46,821 nucleotides of DNA from Acidobacteria bacterium Mor1 (GCA_001664505.1 CP011806.1:1-46821); one strand, 5' to 3'. Shown: positions 35,535-45,686, counted from the stretch's first letter. Made by a program: numbers and translations. Notes: a model not told the origin generated them from the sequence alone.

Positions 35535-36848
35535 TCAGCGGGCGTCGCTACCGAAGGGGACGCTGAACAGCGGCGCCGACAGGCTGGCGACAGGGGTGGC
35601 CTCGTAGGCCAGCCAGGGTTCCCAGCGCCGGCGGGTCTGGACCAGCAGCGGGTAGGCGTCTTCGGGCAACGGGTCGACCGAGGGATTCTCGAAGGCCAGC
35701 GGATCGATCGGCCGGCCGTGGCGTTTCACGGTGTAGTGCACGTGGGGGCCGGTGGCACGGCCGGTCGAGCCGACGTAGCCGATCACCTCGCGCTGGTCGA
35801 CGCTGCGGCCGGGTTTCATGCCCTTGGCGTAGCGCGAGAGGTGCCCGTAGATCGTTTCGAAGCCGCCGCCGTGGCGCACCCGAACCGCCTTGCCCAGCGC
35901 ACCCATCCAGCCGACCTGGATCACCTTGCCCTGGGCGGTAGCCATCACCGGCGAACCGGTGGGGGCGGCGTAGTCGACTCCGTGGTGCGGGACCACCTTG
36001 CGGGTCACCGGATTGCGCCGCGCGTTGGAGAAGCGGCTGGAGATCCGGTAGAAGGAAAGCGGGCTCTTGATGAAGGTCTTGCGCAGCGGCTTGCCCTGGG
36101 CATCGAAGTAGCCACGCACGTCGTCGCCGCCTTCGATCCAGTAGGCGCTGCCGGCGGCGATGCTCCCTTCGTAGATCGCGGCGTGAACCCTGCCGATGCC
36201 GATGCTCTCACCGCTCTGTTCGATCCGGTCGCCGAACGGAGGGGTCTCCTCGGCCAGCAGGCCCAGGTAGCGGCGCTCGTAGACCAGACGGATGCGATCC
36301 CCCTGACGCGTCTCGGTCCAGAGGTCGACGTCCCACTGCATGATGTCGGCGAACTCGGCGGTCAGCCGGGCGCCGTCTTCGATCTGGGAGAACGCCTGGG
36401 AGACCGATTGTTCGATTCGAGTGTGGGTCGAGGCCATGCGGGTCTCGACCGGGAGTTCGATGCTCTCGGTTCGCGGCGGCGAACGATCGAACAGCACGCG
36501 CACGTAGCGTTCCCGCTCGACCCGGCAGGTGACCTGCTGCAGGTCGCCCGCTTCATCCCGCCCGACGGAGACACCGGCTCCGATCGGCACCCGGCGCAGA
36601 TCGATCTCATCCCCGAGAGCCCGCAGCACCGACCGGTTCTGCTCGGCGTTCAGCCCGAGCTCTTCCAGGGCGCCGGCGAGGGTGTCCCCCCGCTGGACCA
36701 GGGCCTGGGTGAACAGCAGGGCCGGAGCGGTGTCGGCCGCCGCTTTGTCGGCCAACCCGAGGTCGGTCGCGGTCTCCGACTCGGGAGAGGCGCAGCCGGC
36801 GAGGGCACAGAGGATCAGAAGCAGGGCAGCGGCAGGGGGGAAACGCAA
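35535..36848 (-). CDS. M23 family peptidoglycan metallopeptidase lipoprotein
   Basis: A 437-residue lipoprotein; signal peptide with lipobox LAGC19. The middle part resembles the OapA/LysM-like and helical N-domains of MepM/ShyA-type endopeptidases (LVQRGDTLAGALEELGL). The C-terminal M23 domain has the zinc ligands H288 and D292 (HHGVD) and H369 and H371 (GPHVHY), with YGHLSRY between. All residues needed for activity are present, so it should cut cross-links in peptidoglycan. The TTG start has GGAG seven bases upstream. It converges with the DUF2914 gene and is divergent from the DUF4382 gene. Confidence 0.93.
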   Translation of the reverse strand: MRFPPAAALLLILCALAGCASPESETATDLGLADKAAADTAPALLFTQALVQRGDTLAGALEELGLNAEQNRSVLRALGDEIDLRRVPIGAGVSVGRDEAGDLQQVTCRVERERYVRVLFDRSPPRTESIELPVETRMASTHTRIEQSVSQAFSQIEDGARLTAEFADIMQWDVDLWTETRQGDRIRLVYERRYLGLLAEETPPFGDRIEQSGESIGIGRVHAAIYEGSIAAGSAYWIEGGDDVRGYFDAQGKPLRKTFIKSPLSFYRISSRFSNARRNPVTRKVVPHHGVDYAAPTGSPVMATAQGKVIQVGWMGALGKAVRVRHGGGFETIYGHLSRYAKGMKPGRSVDQREVIGYVGSTGRATGPHVHYTVKRHGRPIDPLAFENPSVDPLPEDAYPLLVQTRRRWEPWLAYEATPVASLSAPLFSVPFGSDAR

Positions 36849-36895
36849 ACCTGTTCTCCGTCAGGGTTCGGCGATGTTCGTCGCCTCAGCAGCCA

Positions 36896-36924
36896 AGTTT
36901 GAGCGCGCTTGGCGAACACGTCAA
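36896..36924 (-). promoter_or_regulatory. Candidate promoter of the M23 peptidase gene
   Basis: On the minus strand TTGACG (36924-36919) and CAAACT (36901-36896) are 17 bases apart. The -35 is good, the -10 weak. The leader would be about 40 bases. Confidence 0.4.
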
Positions 36925-37042
36925 GGGAACGGCCGTCGTTTCGTCGCTTTTTCGGCGTGTTTGCCTCGTTTTGGTTGCGTGAGTTACTCTTTCGATGTTC
37001 CTTAATGGCGGACCTGGAAAATCAGGGGAGGAGAATCCAGCC

Positions 37043-37585
37043 ATGAAGTTCTCGAAGGTCATGCTCCTGTCGCTGTTCGCGATCGGCCTCGCCGTCGCGA
37101 CGTTCTCTTGTTCGAGTTCCGGTGACGCCGTCACCGCGTCGGCCGGCCAGGGTGTGCTGTCCGTCCGTGTGCACGACGACCCCAGCGATCAGATCGACCA
37201 GGCCTGGATCACCTTCACCGGCGTCAACGCCGTGTCCGCCGACGGCACCCGCGTCGAGGTGAGCGGCTCGGACCTGATGGGCGACCCGATCGACCTCGCC
37301 GCCCTGATCAACGGCAACGAGGAAGAGTTGGCCGTGGGCACCGTGCCCGCCGGCAACTACACGAAGGTTGAGCTGATCATCTCCGCCGTCGAGCTCGTGC
37401 TGACCGACGGCTCCTCGGTCAACCTGCCGATGGTCGGCACCGGCTTCGCGCTGGTGGTCGACGCCACCTTCGAGGTGGTCGAGGGAGACGAGACGGTGCT
37501 GCGGGTCGACATCCCGCTGACGAGTTTCACCGTCGGACCCAACGGCAGCTGGCAGATCAACGCCGGAAGCGCGTCCGCCCGCTAG
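37043..37585 (+). CDS. DUF4382 domain exported protein, probable lipoprotein
   Basis: A 180-residue protein. The signal sequence ends in ATFSC23SSSG. The cysteine, followed by a serine-rich linker, suggests lipid attachment, though Phe at the -2 position is not typical of a lipobox. The mature part is a beta-sandwich of the DUF4382 type (GVLSVRVHDDPSDQIDQAWI...FTGVNAVSADG). The ATG at 37043 has GGGGAGGAG nine bases upstream; a longer in-frame start at 36995 would hide the signal peptide. It is followed after 34 bases by the DUF1573 gene. Function unknown. Confidence 0.8.
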   Translation: MKFSKVMLLSLFAIGLAVATFSCSSSGDAVTASAGQGVLSVRVHDDPSDQIDQAWITFTGVNAVSADGTRVEVSGSDLMGDPIDLAALINGNEEELAVGTVPAGNYTKVELIISAVELVLTDGSSVNLPMVGTGFALVVDATFEVVEGDETVLRVDIPLTSFTVGPNGSWQINAGSASAR

Positions 37586-37619
37586 GCCGGCGCTCCCCGG
37601 AGCCAGCCGGAGAATCCTG

Positions 37620-38636
37620 ATGAAGACCTACGTGCGCTCGATGTTGGCGCTTACGGTACTGCTGTCGGTACTGCCTGCGTTCGCCACCCCCCGGGTGGTG
37701 GTCGACAAGGACATCGTCGACATCGGCGACGTGGTGCGGGGCAAGGAAGCCCTGATCGTCTTCGAACTGCGCAACGACGGCAGTTCCCCGCTGCGAATCT
37801 CGGGTGTCGAAACCACCTGCGGCTGCACCCTGGCGTCTCACGACGACGTGATCGCCCCGGGCAGTCGAGGGGAGGTGCGGGTCACCCTCGAGACCGACAA
37901 CCTGATGGGGATGAACCACCGTGGCATCACGGTGTCGACCAACGATCCGAAACGGGATCAGGTGCACCTGACGGTCAAGGCCAACGTGGTCGGCGGCGTC
38001 GAGCGGCTGCCCGCCGGCACCCTGCGGGTCTCCAACTCCCGCGGGCCGATGCAGCAACAGCAGCTCCTGCTGCGCAAGATGGCCAGCGAGCGAAACGAGA
38101 TGCAGCTGCAGGTCACCGGCGCCAGCGCCCAGTGGCTCGAGGCCACGGTGCGTCCCGCCGGCCCCGGCGACGGCGGTATGAACAAGGGGCTGCCGGCGAC
38201 CCGGCCGGGAGACTGGCTCCTGGATGTCCGCTATACCGGCGGGGCTCCCAGCGGTAAATCCACCGAAGAGATCCGGCTACGGACCGGCCTCGAGGTCGAG
38301 CCGGAGATCGTCGTGCCGGTGATCCTGGTGGTGCAGCCGCCGGTCAACCTCACCGCCGAGGAGCTGATGCTCGACGTGACGCCGGGGAGCGCTCCGGGGA
38401 TCCTCCAGGGTTCGGTGCGCAAGGGGCTGGCGCTGGACGATCTGAAGGTCGCCGTCGAACCGGCGGGAGCGGTGGACGTCCAGCTGCAGAAGACCGGTAC
38501 GCGCCTGTTCCGGGTGGACATCCGGCCGGTGCCCGACCGATCGCTGGCCGGCGAGACCCATCTGGTGTTCTCGGTCGGCGCGGAGACCCACCGGGTTCCC
38601 GTTCGCGTCGTATCCAGCGCTGCCGCCGCCCGCTGA
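37620..38636 (+). CDS. DUF1573 domain exported protein
   Basis: A 338-residue exported protein; signal peptide of about 22 residues ending AFA. Residues about 25-125 form an Ig-like DUF1573 domain with FELRNDGSSPLRISGVETTC and CGCT, the usual signature. A second, longer region (about 130-338) looks like two more beta-sandwich domains and has no clear match. It probably sits in the periplasm. The gene may share a transcript with the DUF4382 gene upstream. Confidence 0.84.
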   Translation: MKTYVRSMLALTVLLSVLPAFATPRVVVDKDIVDIGDVVRGKEALIVFELRNDGSSPLRISGVETTCGCTLASHDDVIAPGSRGEVRVTLETDNLMGMNHRGITVSTNDPKRDQVHLTVKANVVGGVERLPAGTLRVSNSRGPMQQQQLLLRKMASERNEMQLQVTGASAQWLEATVRPAGPGDGGMNKGLPATRPGDWLLDVRYTGGAPSGKSTEEIRLRTGLEVEPEIVVPVILVVQPPVNLTAEELMLDVTPGSAPGILQGSVRKGLALDDLKVAVEPAGAVDVQLQKTGTRLFRVDIRPVPDRSLAGETHLVFSVGAETHRVPVRVVSSAAAAR

Positions 38637-38668
38637 GCCCCGACGCCGATTCCACAATTGTCCCGTGG

Positions 38669-39895
38669 CTACACCGCGTAGCGCAGCCGCACGCCGCGGC
38701 GCCGCAGGTCCAGCCGTGCCTTGCGCTCTGCGGGGGTTACCCGCGGCGTGTCCGCCGGGAGCGCGGCTGAGAGGGCTTCCAGCGGGACACAACGGATGTC
38801 GATTTCCGGAGGGCTCGCCGCACGGTGCAGGCGCAACGCCAGGGTGCCCTCGTGCTCGCCTGCGGGGTCGAGCCAGTCGGCGTAGCCCGGATCTTCCTGG
38901 GCGATGACCGCGCAGAGCTTGCCGCCAGGGATCGAGCCGGCCTGCTCCTGATTCAACGAACTCTGATGCCGCCCGTAGTCGATGGCTTCCCACTGCCGGT
39001 TGCTCAGCGACAGGTTCCAATGCCGGCAGGTCGGGAGCTTGATCTGCAGGATCACCGCTTCGCCTGGGCCGCAGCGGAAGTTGCCCATGGCGTAGATCTG
39101 TCCCGCCAGAGCCCCGTGCTTGCTCTCGGTCGCCGGGTGCACGTGGATCGTGTTGGGCGGCATGGAGAGCATGCGTTCGCTGAGGCTGCGCCACAGCCTG
39201 CCGCCTCGCTCCATCCAACGGGCGAGGGTCTCCAACTGGCGTCCGACCAGGCGCGGGTCGGGCGTCGCGCGGCGGGCCGGCCCGTCGGCGCGGGTCACGA
39301 TCAGTCGGGCGGGGCGTTCCCGCAGCCAGTCGGCGAAGTACTGCCGGATCTGCAGGAAGCGGGCGGTGTCGCCGGTAGCGAGTCCACCGCTTCGGTCCGC
39401 ACCCGGACCGATCGGCAACCGGAACTGTCCGTCGGCGTCGGTGTTCAGCGTCACCCGGTCCACGGCTGCCAGGGTGTCGACCCCCTGGACCTCCCCGCAG
39501 GAGAAGTGGCCGCTATTGACCTGGATGTCCAGCACGTTGGCCTGGCCTGCGTCTCCTTCGAGCACGTAGTGCGCGTCGGGGCGCAGGGCGGCGTAGAGGT
39601 AGAGGCAGTCCGGATGGTCGAGCCCCCATGGCGCAGTGTCGTCGATCATGCGCTGCAAGACCGGGGCGTCGGGGTCGTCGTGAGTCACGCAGCTCCGCAG
39701 CCCCGCGGCAAGAAAACGCGCCAGGTGCCGGTAACCCCGCGCGGCCTTTTCCGGTGTACTGCGGTCGACCCCTTCGGCGCAGCGTTCCAGCACGTGACAG
39801 AGGTCGCGCCAGGACGCGCCCGAAGACAGCGCCTCTGCGTGTCCCGTGTTGCCGAGGATCTGCTCCAGGGTCGTCTGGAGCGGGTTGGAGGTCAT
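38669..39895 (-). CDS. DUF1214 domain protein
   Basis: A 408-residue protein without a signal peptide. The C-terminal third carries the DUF1214 pattern: EAVILQIKLPTCRHWNLSLSN followed by QWEAIDYGRHQSSLNQEQA. The N-terminal half is helical and unassigned. ATG at 39895 is preferred, with AGGGGA about nine bases upstream; an ATG at 39943 lacks an SD. It is divergent from the sulfotransferase gene, with 85 bases between the starts, so the two may share control. The domain's biochemical role is unknown. Confidence 0.72.
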   Translation of the reverse strand: MTSNPLQTTLEQILGNTGHAEALSSGASWRDLCHVLERCAEGVDRSTPEKAARGYRHLARFLAAGLRSCVTHDDPDAPVLQRMIDDTAPWGLDHPDCLYLYAALRPDAHYVLEGDAGQANVLDIQVNSGHFSCGEVQGVDTLAAVDRVTLNTDADGQFRLPIGPGADRSGGLATGDTARFLQIRQYFADWLRERPARLIVTRADGPARRATPDPRLVGRQLETLARWMERGGRLWRSLSERMLSMPPNTIHVHPATESKHGALAGQIYAMGNFRCGPGEAVILQIKLPTCRHWNLSLSNRQWEAIDYGRHQSSLNQEQAGSIPGGKLCAVIAQEDPGYADWLDPAGEHEGTLALRLHRAASPPEIDIRCVPLEALSAALPADTPRVTPAERKARLDLRRRGVRLRYAV

Positions 39896-39980
39896 CGGTG
39901 CGTCCCCTTTGCGGCTGCGTTCGCGGTACTCTTGCCCGGTCATCTTAGTGGCTCGTTGCAAAACCACGAATGGAGGCAGC

Positions 39981-40979
39981 GTGGATCGTTTCGTCGTGGG
40001 CTCCGGCCGTTGCGGGTCGACCTTGTTGACGCGGATGCTGGGTACCTGTCCCGAGGTGCTCCCGGTCTCGGAGTTTCTCAACGGCCTGCCCGACAGTCAT
40101 CGTTTCGCGGCGGCCATCGAGGGGCGGGAACTCGCCGGCATGCTCGCGGCGCCGAACCCTTTCGTCGGCGCAGTGACCGCGCGGGGCTACCCGGTGAACG
40201 AGGTGGTCTATCCCTACGATCGGCCGGGGGCTCGCTATCGTCCCGCAGATCCGCTGCCCTGGTTGTTGATCGCAGCGCTGCCGACCCTTGGCCTCGACGA
40301 CCCTGACGCGCTCTTCGACGAGACCGTTGCCTGGCTCTCGGCCCGGCCCGCTCAGTCCGCCGCGACGCACTACCGCGACCTGTTCGCCTTCCTCGGCGAG
40401 CGCGCCGGCCGGACCCGGTGGGTCGAGCGTTCGGGAAGCGCCGTCGAATACGCCGGGCAGATCGCCGAACACTTTCCCGGCGCCCGGTTGGTGCATCTCC
40501 ATCGGGAGGGTGCCGAGGTTGCGCTGTCGATGCGGGAGCACCCGTCCTACCGGTTGGCGGTGGCTCTGCGCTACAACGCCGAGATCGCGCCGGGGCAACG
40601 GGCGGGAGAGTTGCCCGGCCTGGACTTCACCGCGGCTCCGAGCCCGGGAGATGCCCTTGAGCGGATTCTCGAGTCCCGTCCCGACCCCGCGCTGTTCGGC
40701 CGGTTCTGGAGCGAGCAGGTCGGCCGTGGACTCGATGCCCTGGAGGGGTTGCCGGAGGGGAGCGTGCTCCCGGTGTCCTTCGAGGAGTTGGTGGCCCGTC
40801 CCGAACCGACCCTGCGGTCCATCGCCGAGTTCTTCGCGCTACCCGGGGGAACCTGGCAGGCCGAGGCGGCCGGACTGGTGCGCGGCCTGCCGGCCTCCCG
40901 TCTCTCCGGTCTGGGCGCCGAGGATGCCGGCCGCCTGAAAGCCGCCTGCGCTTCGGTGATGCAGCGGCTGCGTTCCTGA
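39981..40979 (+). CDS. PAPS-dependent sulfotransferase family protein
   Basis: A 332-residue protein. The 5'-phosphosulfate loop VGSGRCGSTLL (about 6-16) begins the protein, and the 3'-phosphate region WVERSGSAVEYAG...FPGARLVHLHREG lies near the middle, as in Sulfotransfer_1/3 families. It should move a sulfuryl group from PAPS to a small molecule, glycan or lipid; acceptor unknown. GTG at 39981 is the start, with GGAGG four bases upstream; the frame is open further up but without similarity. It is followed after 10 bases by the DNA ligase gene. Confidence 0.85.
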   Translation: MDRFVVGSGRCGSTLLTRMLGTCPEVLPVSEFLNGLPDSHRFAAAIEGRELAGMLAAPNPFVGAVTARGYPVNEVVYPYDRPGARYRPADPLPWLLIAALPTLGLDDPDALFDETVAWLSARPAQSAATHYRDLFAFLGERAGRTRWVERSGSAVEYAGQIAEHFPGARLVHLHREGAEVALSMREHPSYRLAVALRYNAEIAPGQRAGELPGLDFTAAPSPGDALERILESRPDPALFGRFWSEQVGRGLDALEGLPEGSVLPVSFEELVARPEPTLRSIAEFFALPGGTWQAEAAGLVRGLPASRLSGLGAEDAGRLKAACASVMQRLRS

Positions 40980-40989
40980 GGCACCTGCG

Positions 40990-42519
40990 GTGGAACTAAG
41001 CGCACTGGTAGAGCTCTCGGCATTTGTGGCGTCGACCCGGTCGCGTACCCGTAAGCTCGACGCCATCGCCGAGATGCTGCGCACTCTCGAGGGCGAGGAT
41101 CTGGCGATCGCCACGGCGTTCATGACCGGCTCCCTGCGCCAGGGCCGCATCGGCCTCGGCCCGGCTGCGCTCCGCGATGCCGCGGCGGTGGATGCGGCGC
41201 AGCCGTCGAGCCTGGGGCTTCAAGAGGTCGACGCCGCCTTTGCCGCCATCGCCGGTGAGAGCGGCTCCGGTTCCAAGCAGCGGCGCCTGGATCGAACCCG
41301 CGAGCTGTTCGGCCGGGCTACCGCCGACGAGCAGACCTTTCTGGCCAGGCTGGTCTACGGCGAACTGCGGCAGGGTGCCCTCGCCGGACTGATGGCCGAG
41401 GCGGTGGCCCGGGCCGCCGAGCTGCCCTCGGCGGCGGTGCGTCGCGCGTTGATGCTGTGCGGTGACCTCACCGAAGTCTCCAGGGTGGCCCTGACCGAAG
41501 GGGAGTCCGGGCTCGGCCGTTTCCGGCTGGAACTCTTCAGGCCGATCCAGCCGATGCTGGCCCAGCCCGCCGACGATCTCGATGCCGCCCTGGAGAAGCT
41601 GGGAGAGGCGGCGCTCGAGACCAAGCTCGACGGCGCGCGGATCCAGGTGCATCGACGGGACGGTGAGGTGCGGGTCTACTCCCGCCGGCTAAACGACGTG
41701 ACCGCCGCGGTGCCCGAGGTGGTGGAGCTCGCCCGTTCCCTGCCGGCGCGCCAGGTCGTGCTGGACGGCGAGGTGCTGGCCCTCAAGGAGGACGGCAAGC
41801 CCTGGCCGTTTCAGGAGACGATGAAGCGTTTCGGACGCCGCCTCGATGTGGAGCGGATGCGTGAGCAGCTTCCGCTGTCGGTATTCTTCTTCGACATGAT
41901 GCAGCTCGACGGTGAGGACTGGTTGGAGCGCCCGGGCCGGGAGCGTTTCGCCCGGCTACGGGAGTTGACCGCCGCGACGGTGCCCCAACTGGTGACCGCG
42001 GACCGGGAGAAAGCCGCGGGTTTTCTCGAAGGCGCCTACGACCAGGGCCACGAGGGGGTGATGGCCAAGTCCCTCGACGCCGGATACGAGGCGGGCAGTC
42101 GCGGCGCCGCCTGGTTCAAGATCAAGCCGGTGCACACCCTGGATCTGGTGGTGCTGGCCGCCGAGTGGGGCAGCGGACGGCGCAAGGGTTGGTTGAGCAA
42201 CCTGCACCTGGGGGCGGTGGACCCCGCCGGCGGGTTCGTAATGCTGGGCAAGACCTTCAAGGGGATGACCGACAAGGTGCTGGCCTGGCAGACCGAGGCG
42301 CTCCTGGCCCGGGAGCTGCGGCGGGACGAGTGGACCGTTCACGTGAGGCCGGAGCTCGTGGTGGAGATCGCCTTCAGCGACATCCAGGAGAGCCCACACT
42401 ATCCCGGCGGCATGGCACTGCGATTCGCCCGGCTGCGGGGCTACCGTGAGGACAAGGCGGTCGCCGATGCCGATACCATCGACACCGTGCGACAGATGTT
42501 CGAGGCCGCCCGCCGATAG
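40990..42519 (+). CDS. ATP-dependent DNA ligase
   Basis: A 509-residue ligase. The N-terminal DNA-binding domain (about 1-180) precedes the nucleotidyltransferase domain with motif I ETKLDGAR (K212 takes AMP). Motifs follow: VLDGEVLAL (III), FFFDMMQLDG (IIIa), EGVMAKSLD (IV) and AAWFKIKP (V). A C-terminal OB fold ends in ALRFARLRGYREDK (motif VI). Size and layout match archaeal LigI and mycobacterial LigB. It would be an accessory ligase, since bacteria normally rely on NAD-dependent LigA. The start is GTG, with GAGG overlapping the end of the sulfotransferase gene. Confidence 0.93.
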   Translation: MELSALVELSAFVASTRSRTRKLDAIAEMLRTLEGEDLAIATAFMTGSLRQGRIGLGPAALRDAAAVDAAQPSSLGLQEVDAAFAAIAGESGSGSKQRRLDRTRELFGRATADEQTFLARLVYGELRQGALAGLMAEAVARAAELPSAAVRRALMLCGDLTEVSRVALTEGESGLGRFRLELFRPIQPMLAQPADDLDAALEKLGEAALETKLDGARIQVHRRDGEVRVYSRRLNDVTAAVPEVVELARSLPARQVVLDGEVLALKEDGKPWPFQETMKRFGRRLDVERMREQLPLSVFFFDMMQLDGEDWLERPGRERFARLRELTAATVPQLVTADREKAAGFLEGAYDQGHEGVMAKSLDAGYEAGSRGAAWFKIKPVHTLDLVVLAAEWGSGRRKGWLSNLHLGAVDPAGGFVMLGKTFKGMTDKVLAWQTEALLARELRRDEWTVHVRPELVVEIAFSDIQESPHYPGGMALRFARLRGYREDKAVADADTIDTVRQMFEAARR

Positions 42520-42571
42520 TGGCCGGCGACACCCATCGGCTTGGCGCCTGAGCGGCCCTCGAAGCGGATCT

Positions 42572-44311
42572 CTAGCGTGCGGCGATCTCCATCGGCGGCG
42601 CGATACGGAAGGCGGCCATCTCCTCGCCGTTGCGCACGAACAGCACGCCGTCGACCAGCACCGGGTGGTTCCAGGTCTTGCCCTCGATCGCGGGAATCCG
42701 GGTCACCTCGTCGAAGGCCGCGGTGTCTGCGCGTACCAGGGCGAGATCGCCGTTCTCGGCCAGCACGATCATCAGCTCCTGATCCGGAAGCAGCAGGATC
42801 TGCCCGTGGCCATAGCGTCCGCCCTTCCAGGCGCGGTCTCCCGACTCGAGGTTCACGGCGGCCATGATCTTGCCGTCGAAGCCGAAGGCGTGGCCCCGAT
42901 GGACCACGAAGTCGTTGAAGTAGGGTTTGAGCCCCCGCGAGGTCCAGTGTTCGCGGGTCGACCAGCTGCCGCCGCTGCGCTCCACGGTCACGCGCTGCAA
43001 CCCCATGCCGAACCCGGTGCCGATCAGGAGATCGCCGTTGTCGGTGAAACCGGGCTGCACGATTCGCGAGCCGCCGCCACCCATCGGCCAGGAATGGTTC
43101 CAGAGCACTTCGCCGGTTTCCGGCAGCACGCCGGTGGCTCCCTCGCCGGTCAGGATCAGCAGCTGCCGCACGCCGGCAATGGTGGCCAGGTGGGCCGAGC
43201 TGTAGCTGGCTCCTTCGATGTCGGCGAACCAGCGTGGCTCGCCGGTTTCCCGGGCGTAGGCGACCAGCGCCTTGTCCGGACCTCCGGTGTGGACCACGAC
43301 CAGGTCATCGACCACCAGGGGAGAGGCGGCGAAACCCCATTCGGGTAGGGGCGCGGCGGTATCCGCTGCGGCGTCCCGCTGCCACAGGCTCTCGCCGGTG
43401 ACGGCGTCGAGGGCATTCAACAGGCCGGTGGCGCCGAAGGCGTAGAGATGTCCTTGATGAATCGTCGGCGTCGAGCGCGGGCCCGGACCGGCCAGGGGCT
43501 CCTCGAACCGGGCTTCGTCCTCATGGAACCAGAGCGGCTCGCCGTCAGTAGCGCGATAGCAGGAGATCAACTCCTTCTCGCCGCGCTGCTCCTGGGTGAA
43601 CAGGCGATCCCCCCAGACCGAGAACGATCCCCATCCGGGACCGACCGGCCGGCGCCAGAGTTCGGCCGGGGCGCTCTCGGCGGAGAATTCGTCGATGCGA
43701 ATGCCCGGGAGAACGCTGTCCCGGCGGGGCCCGCGAAACTCCGGCCAGGCGACGGTCTCGGGGAGGCCTGCTGCGTCGCCGGCGACATTGCCGCTGGTGC
43801 GGGGCAGGGCCTCCTGTTCCAGCAGGCGGGCCTCGGCGGTCTTGGAGAAACGGGGCGCCAGATCGACGGCGAAGCTGCCTCGCACCCCTTCGCCGCGGAA
43901 GAGCATCGCGGTGACGATCACCACCGCCAGCCCGCCGATGATCGCCAGCCGGCGCCGGCCCTCGGTCCCGTTGCGGGTCAGGGCCACCGCGGCGACGAAG
44001 ACGGCGCAGCAGATCGGCACGCCCCAGATCATCAGCGCCATCATCATGGTCTTGTGGGACAGCACGAAGGCGCCGATGATGCCGACGATGAAGATCAGGG
44101 CGACCAGGCCCCGTTCCCGCCAGCGGGCGCGGCTGAGGAAGACCCACCAGATCAGCAGCAGCAGGGTCCCGATCACCGGGGCTCCCATCATGCTGTAGAA
44201 CTGGATCGGCGTACCGGGGAAGCTGTTGCCGGCGATCAGTGCCGCCCACTGGAGCAGCACGATCAGGATGCCGGGCCAGACCCGGAGCGGCGAGGCGGGG
44301 TTGGAGCTCAT
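42572..44311 (-). CDS. Membrane-anchored PQQ-like beta-propeller protein
   Basis: A 579-residue protein. Four hydrophobic helices occupy about residues 10-135. The rest is a beta propeller with PQQ-like blades, for example LISCYRATDGEPLWFHEDE, LLNALDAVTGESLWQRDAA, LVAYARETGEPRWFADIEG and GVLPETGEVLWNHSW. The domain WPEFRGPRRDSVLPG at about 200 is the familiar entry to secreted WD/PQQ propellers. No PQQ-binding residues can be assigned, so enzymatic activity is doubtful. ATG at 44311 follows GAGGAG; the frame is open further up. It stands alone, divergent from trpS. Function unknown. Confidence 0.8.
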   Translation of the reverse strand: MSSNPASPLRVWPGILIVLLQWAALIAGNSFPGTPIQFYSMMGAPVIGTLLLLIWWVFLSRARWRERGLVALIFIVGIIGAFVLSHKTMMMALMIWGVPICCAVFVAAVALTRNGTEGRRRLAIIGGLAVVIVTAMLFRGEGVRGSFAVDLAPRFSKTAEARLLEQEALPRTSGNVAGDAAGLPETVAWPEFRGPRRDSVLPGIRIDEFSAESAPAELWRRPVGPGWGSFSVWGDRLFTQEQRGEKELISCYRATDGEPLWFHEDEARFEEPLAGPGPRSTPTIHQGHLYAFGATGLLNALDAVTGESLWQRDAAADTAAPLPEWGFAASPLVVDDLVVVHTGGPDKALVAYARETGEPRWFADIEGASYSSAHLATIAGVRQLLILTGEGATGVLPETGEVLWNHSWPMGGGGSRIVQPGFTDNGDLLIGTGFGMGLQRVTVERSGGSWSTREHWTSRGLKPYFNDFVVHRGHAFGFDGKIMAAVNLESGDRAWKGGRYGHGQILLLPDQELMIVLAENGDLALVRADTAAFDEVTRIPAIEGKTWNHPVLVDGVLFVRNGEEMAAFRIAPPMEIAAR

Positions 44312-44449
44312 GGTTCTCCTCGATTCCGTGTTCGGATTCCCCACCACTATAGGCCGGTCCGGAGTAGGTCGCTCTAGCAAGATGCGCCAATCGGTTGCCC
44401 GATCCCGCAGGCTGACACCCCGGCCGAGAACGGGTACCTTAGCCGCTCC

Positions 44450-44468
44450 GCGGCAGGCTGCCTGCCGC
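44450..44468 (+). promoter_or_regulatory. Stem-loop in the trpS leader region
   Basis: GCGGCAGG (44450-44457) pairs perfectly with CCTGCCGC (44461-44468) around a 3-base loop, about 60 bases before the trpS start. No T-tract follows and no T-box or Trp-codon leader peptide was recognised, so its role is open. Confidence 0.35.
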
Positions 44469-44529
44469 CAGGGGTCCTGCCGGAGGGGCCCCGCTGCGAC
44501 GGCCGCGATGGCCGGGTGAGCGAGCGACC

Positions 44530-45531
<1,002 letters not shown>

Positions 45532-45686
45532 CCCCGCCCGGAATTCGCGTGCCCGCTCGGGCACTACTCACCCGACGAGGGCAGGGGAACAGCCAGGGGA
45601 TCCGGGCCGTCGGGGTTGTCGCCGTTGCCCCGGGGGGCGGCACGCGGTACAAAAGAAGCGCGGCACTTTCGCCGACGGAGCTCTCG

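Noticed and set aside
35718-36902. A 394-codon plus-strand frame opposite the M23 gene
   Set aside because: The minus frame has an intact M23 active site and lipobox; the plus frame is a shadow.
38653-38660. ACAATTGT palindrome between the DUF1573 and DUF1214 genes
   Set aside because: It is very short, between two convergent stop codons and without a T-tract; likely chance.
44346-44351. TATAGT on the minus strand as a promoter for the PQQ-like gene
   Set aside because: The position is reasonable, but no -35 resembling consensus lies 16-18 bases upstream, so I do not list it.
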